Source: Pseudarthrobacter sp. NamB4
GTDB taxonomy: Bacteria; Actinomycetota; Actinomycetes; Actinomycetales; Micrococcaceae
Direction: 5' to 3'
Length of the DNA: 64,000 bases
NCBI RefSeq assembly: GCF_005796185.1
Contig: NZ_VAHM01000002.1
Coordinates: 1-64,000, forward strand
Shown here: positions 62,744 through 64,000 of the stretch, in pieces
Numbering within the stretch: position 1 is the stretch's first letter
How the letters are laid out: every line of letters begins with the position of its first letter
Notes under the pieces: model-generated
What the model was told of the DNA's origin: nothing
Seen by the model: the letters and a program-made list of their open reading frames with translations, nothing else
Databases searched by the model: none
Position numbers and translations under genes: made by a program

Positions 62744-63897
62744 GCATAAGGGCAGACGAACCCCGTTCCGGCGGGACCGGCGGCGTTCCGGCAGCGCTGG
62801 TGTTTGAAGGCGTAAGCAAACACTACGGATCGACGTTGGGCGCTGACAGCCTCGACTTCGTCATACCGGCCGGCGAGCTGGTGACCCTGATCGGCCCCTC
62901 GGGCTGCGGGAAGTCCACAACATTGCGCCTGGCGGCAGGGCTGGAACGGCCGGACCAGGGCGTCATCCGGGTTGCCGGGGACGTGGTGGCGGACAAACGC
63001 CGCTTCGTGGAACCGGAGAAGCGCCGGGTGGGACTGGTGTTCCAGGACTACGCGCTGTTCCCGCATATGACCGTGGCCCAAAACGTGGAGTTCGGGCTGG
63101 ACCGCCTGACCCGCGGTGAGCGCCGCGCGCGGACCGGGGAAGTGCTCGACCTGGTCCGGCTGGGCCACCTCTCCGGCAGGTATCCGCATGAACTCTCCGG
63201 CGGCGAGCAGCAGCGCGTGGCGCTCGCCCGTGCCCTGGCGCCCCGCCCCGCCGTCGTACTCCTTGACGAACCGTTCTCCAGCCTGGACGAATCCCTGCGC
63301 GCGCAGGTGCGCCGGGACACCGTGGCAACGCTCAAGGAGGCCGGAACCACCGGTGTGCTGGTCACCCACGACCAGACCGAGGCGTTGTCCGTGGGCACCC
63401 GCGTGGTGGTCATGCGGGGCGGCGTGATCGAACAGGCGGACACCCCGGAGAAGGTGTTTGAACAGCCGGCCACCCGGTTCGTTGCCTCCTTCATGGGCGA
63501 TGCCGACTTCCTCCCCGCCCACGTGCACCGCGCCCTGCTGACCTGCGAGATCGGCGTGGTCTCCACCGTCCCCGGCTGGGCCAACAGCGAAGCGGACGTG
63601 GACGTGGTGCTGCGGCCCCACGAGGTGGCACTGCAGCCGGACCCAAACTCTCCGGCGCGCGTGTCATCCGTCGAGTACCACGGCGCGTTCGTGCTCCACT
63701 ACGTCACGCTCGCCTCGGGCCGCACGGTGCGCTCCTGGCAGCCGCACACCGTGCGCCACCCCATCGGCACGCCCGTCGCTGTGACTGTAGCGGCAGGGAC
63801 CACCCCCACCCTGCTGCTGGGTGACCGCGCCATCACCTCGCCGCCGCCGGGCAGCTCCCTGAAGCCGCGCCCTTCCGTACCCCTTCAGCTCAGTTAG
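62740..63897 (+). CDS. ferric iron ABC transporter ATPase (FbpC type)
   Basis: A 385-residue ATPase. Walker A is GPSGCGKSTTLRLAAGLERP, the signature is ELSGGEQQRVALARALAPRP, Walker B is AVVLLDEPFSSLDESLRAQV, and the switch His is in VLVTHDQTEALSVG. A TOBE-like domain fills the C-terminal third (VVLRPHEVALQPDPNSPARV). It energises the preceding permease. Confidence 0.92.
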   Translation: MSIRADEPRSGGTGGVPAALVFEGVSKHYGSTLGADSLDFVIPAGELVTLIGPSGCGKSTTLRLAAGLERPDQGVIRVAGDVVADKRRFVEPEKRRVGLVFQDYALFPHMTVAQNVEFGLDRLTRGERRARTGEVLDLVRLGHLSGRYPHELSGGEQQRVALARALAPRPAVVLLDEPFSSLDESLRAQVRRDTVATLKEAGTTGVLVTHDQTEALSVGTRVVVMRGGVIEQADTPEKVFEQPATRFVASFMGDADFLPAHVHRALLTCEIGVVSTVPGWANSEADVDVVLRPHEVALQPDPNSPARVSSVEYHGAFVLHYVTLASGRTVRSWQPHTVRHPIGTPVAVTVAAGTTPTLLLGDRAITSPPPGSSLKPRPSVPLQLS

Positions 63898-63934
63898 GTA
63901 CCCCCATGCTTATCCTTCCCATCCTGGTGGCGCT

Positions 63935-64000
63935 TTGACCGCGCAGCCGGAGCTGGCACGCATCGCGTTCGCGGACCTGGCCCGCCACGGAGACCGCCCC
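63935..64000 (+). CDS. unidentified gene cut by the window edge
   Basis: The first 22 codons of a frame running off the window read LTAQPELARIAFADLARHGD and continue. The TTG would be the start. Too little is present to name a family; the beginning would suit an AMP-binding enzyme, but this is a guess. Confidence 0.3.
   Translation, partial: MTAQPELARIAFADLARHGDRP

Overview
The window is high-GC DNA of an actinobacterium. A member of the Micrococcaceae (Arthrobacter, Pseudarthrobacter or a relative) fits best. The grounds are strong GC bias at third codon positions, a mycothiol-dependent maleylpyruvate-isomerase-like protein, an ANTAR regulator, a DtxR/IdeR iron box, an LAXTG-type wall-anchored protein and many LacI/ABC sugar modules. 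This assignment is inferred from gene content, not from a marker gene. No rRNA, tRNA or CRISPR array was seen.

The window has two halves. From 1 to about 36.6 kb it is accessory DNA with scattered small genes, long empty gaps and many broken genes. Broken genes include a DoxX remnant, a pRiA4b ORF-3 fragment, a DUF1801 gene with two frameshifts, a beheaded SigJ-type sigma factor with three frameshifts, a helicase-associated-domain fragment, a shifted GlsB gene, an RBBP9-like hydrolase with two frameshifts, and a resolvase N-terminus run into an AMIN-like gene. An IS30-like element (11728-12978) and an IS256-like element (12984-14343) lie almost end to end, both with frameshifted transposases. 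The intact genes between them have recognisable themes. One is a 1117-residue exported protein with a von Willebrand A domain, calcium-binding repeats and a C-terminal PD-(D/E)XK-like toxin domain, overlapping by four bases a 287-residue candidate immunity gene; this is the most interesting locus. A surface locus follows, with a repeat-rich LAXTG protein, a secreted Ser/Pro-rich protein and the tail of a lost paralogue. Further right are regulators (GAF-ANTAR, TetR), two copies of a small YGLYTSWC family, and an envelope/osmotic-stress block (KtrAB, a five-gene operon with ATGA overlaps and its own MarR regulator, and MscL with a zinc ribbon).

From about 36.7 kb to the end, genes are tightly packed and nearly all intact. 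In order: an RsbQ-like hydrolase; PEP synthase with its regulatory kinase/phosphorylase; a leftward sugar operon (binding protein, two permeases, two Gfo/Idh/MocA oxidoreductases, a sugar isomerase/epimerase and a ThuA-like protein) with a divergent LacI regulator and an enolase-superfamily dehydratase; an XRE regulator facing ilvD; a RelA/SpoT-domain protein; a LacI-nucleoside hydrolase-MFS-ribokinase module; a deleted succinate-semialdehyde dehydrogenase remnant; and a ferric-iron ABC operon behind an IdeR box. A gene cut by the window edge closes the region.
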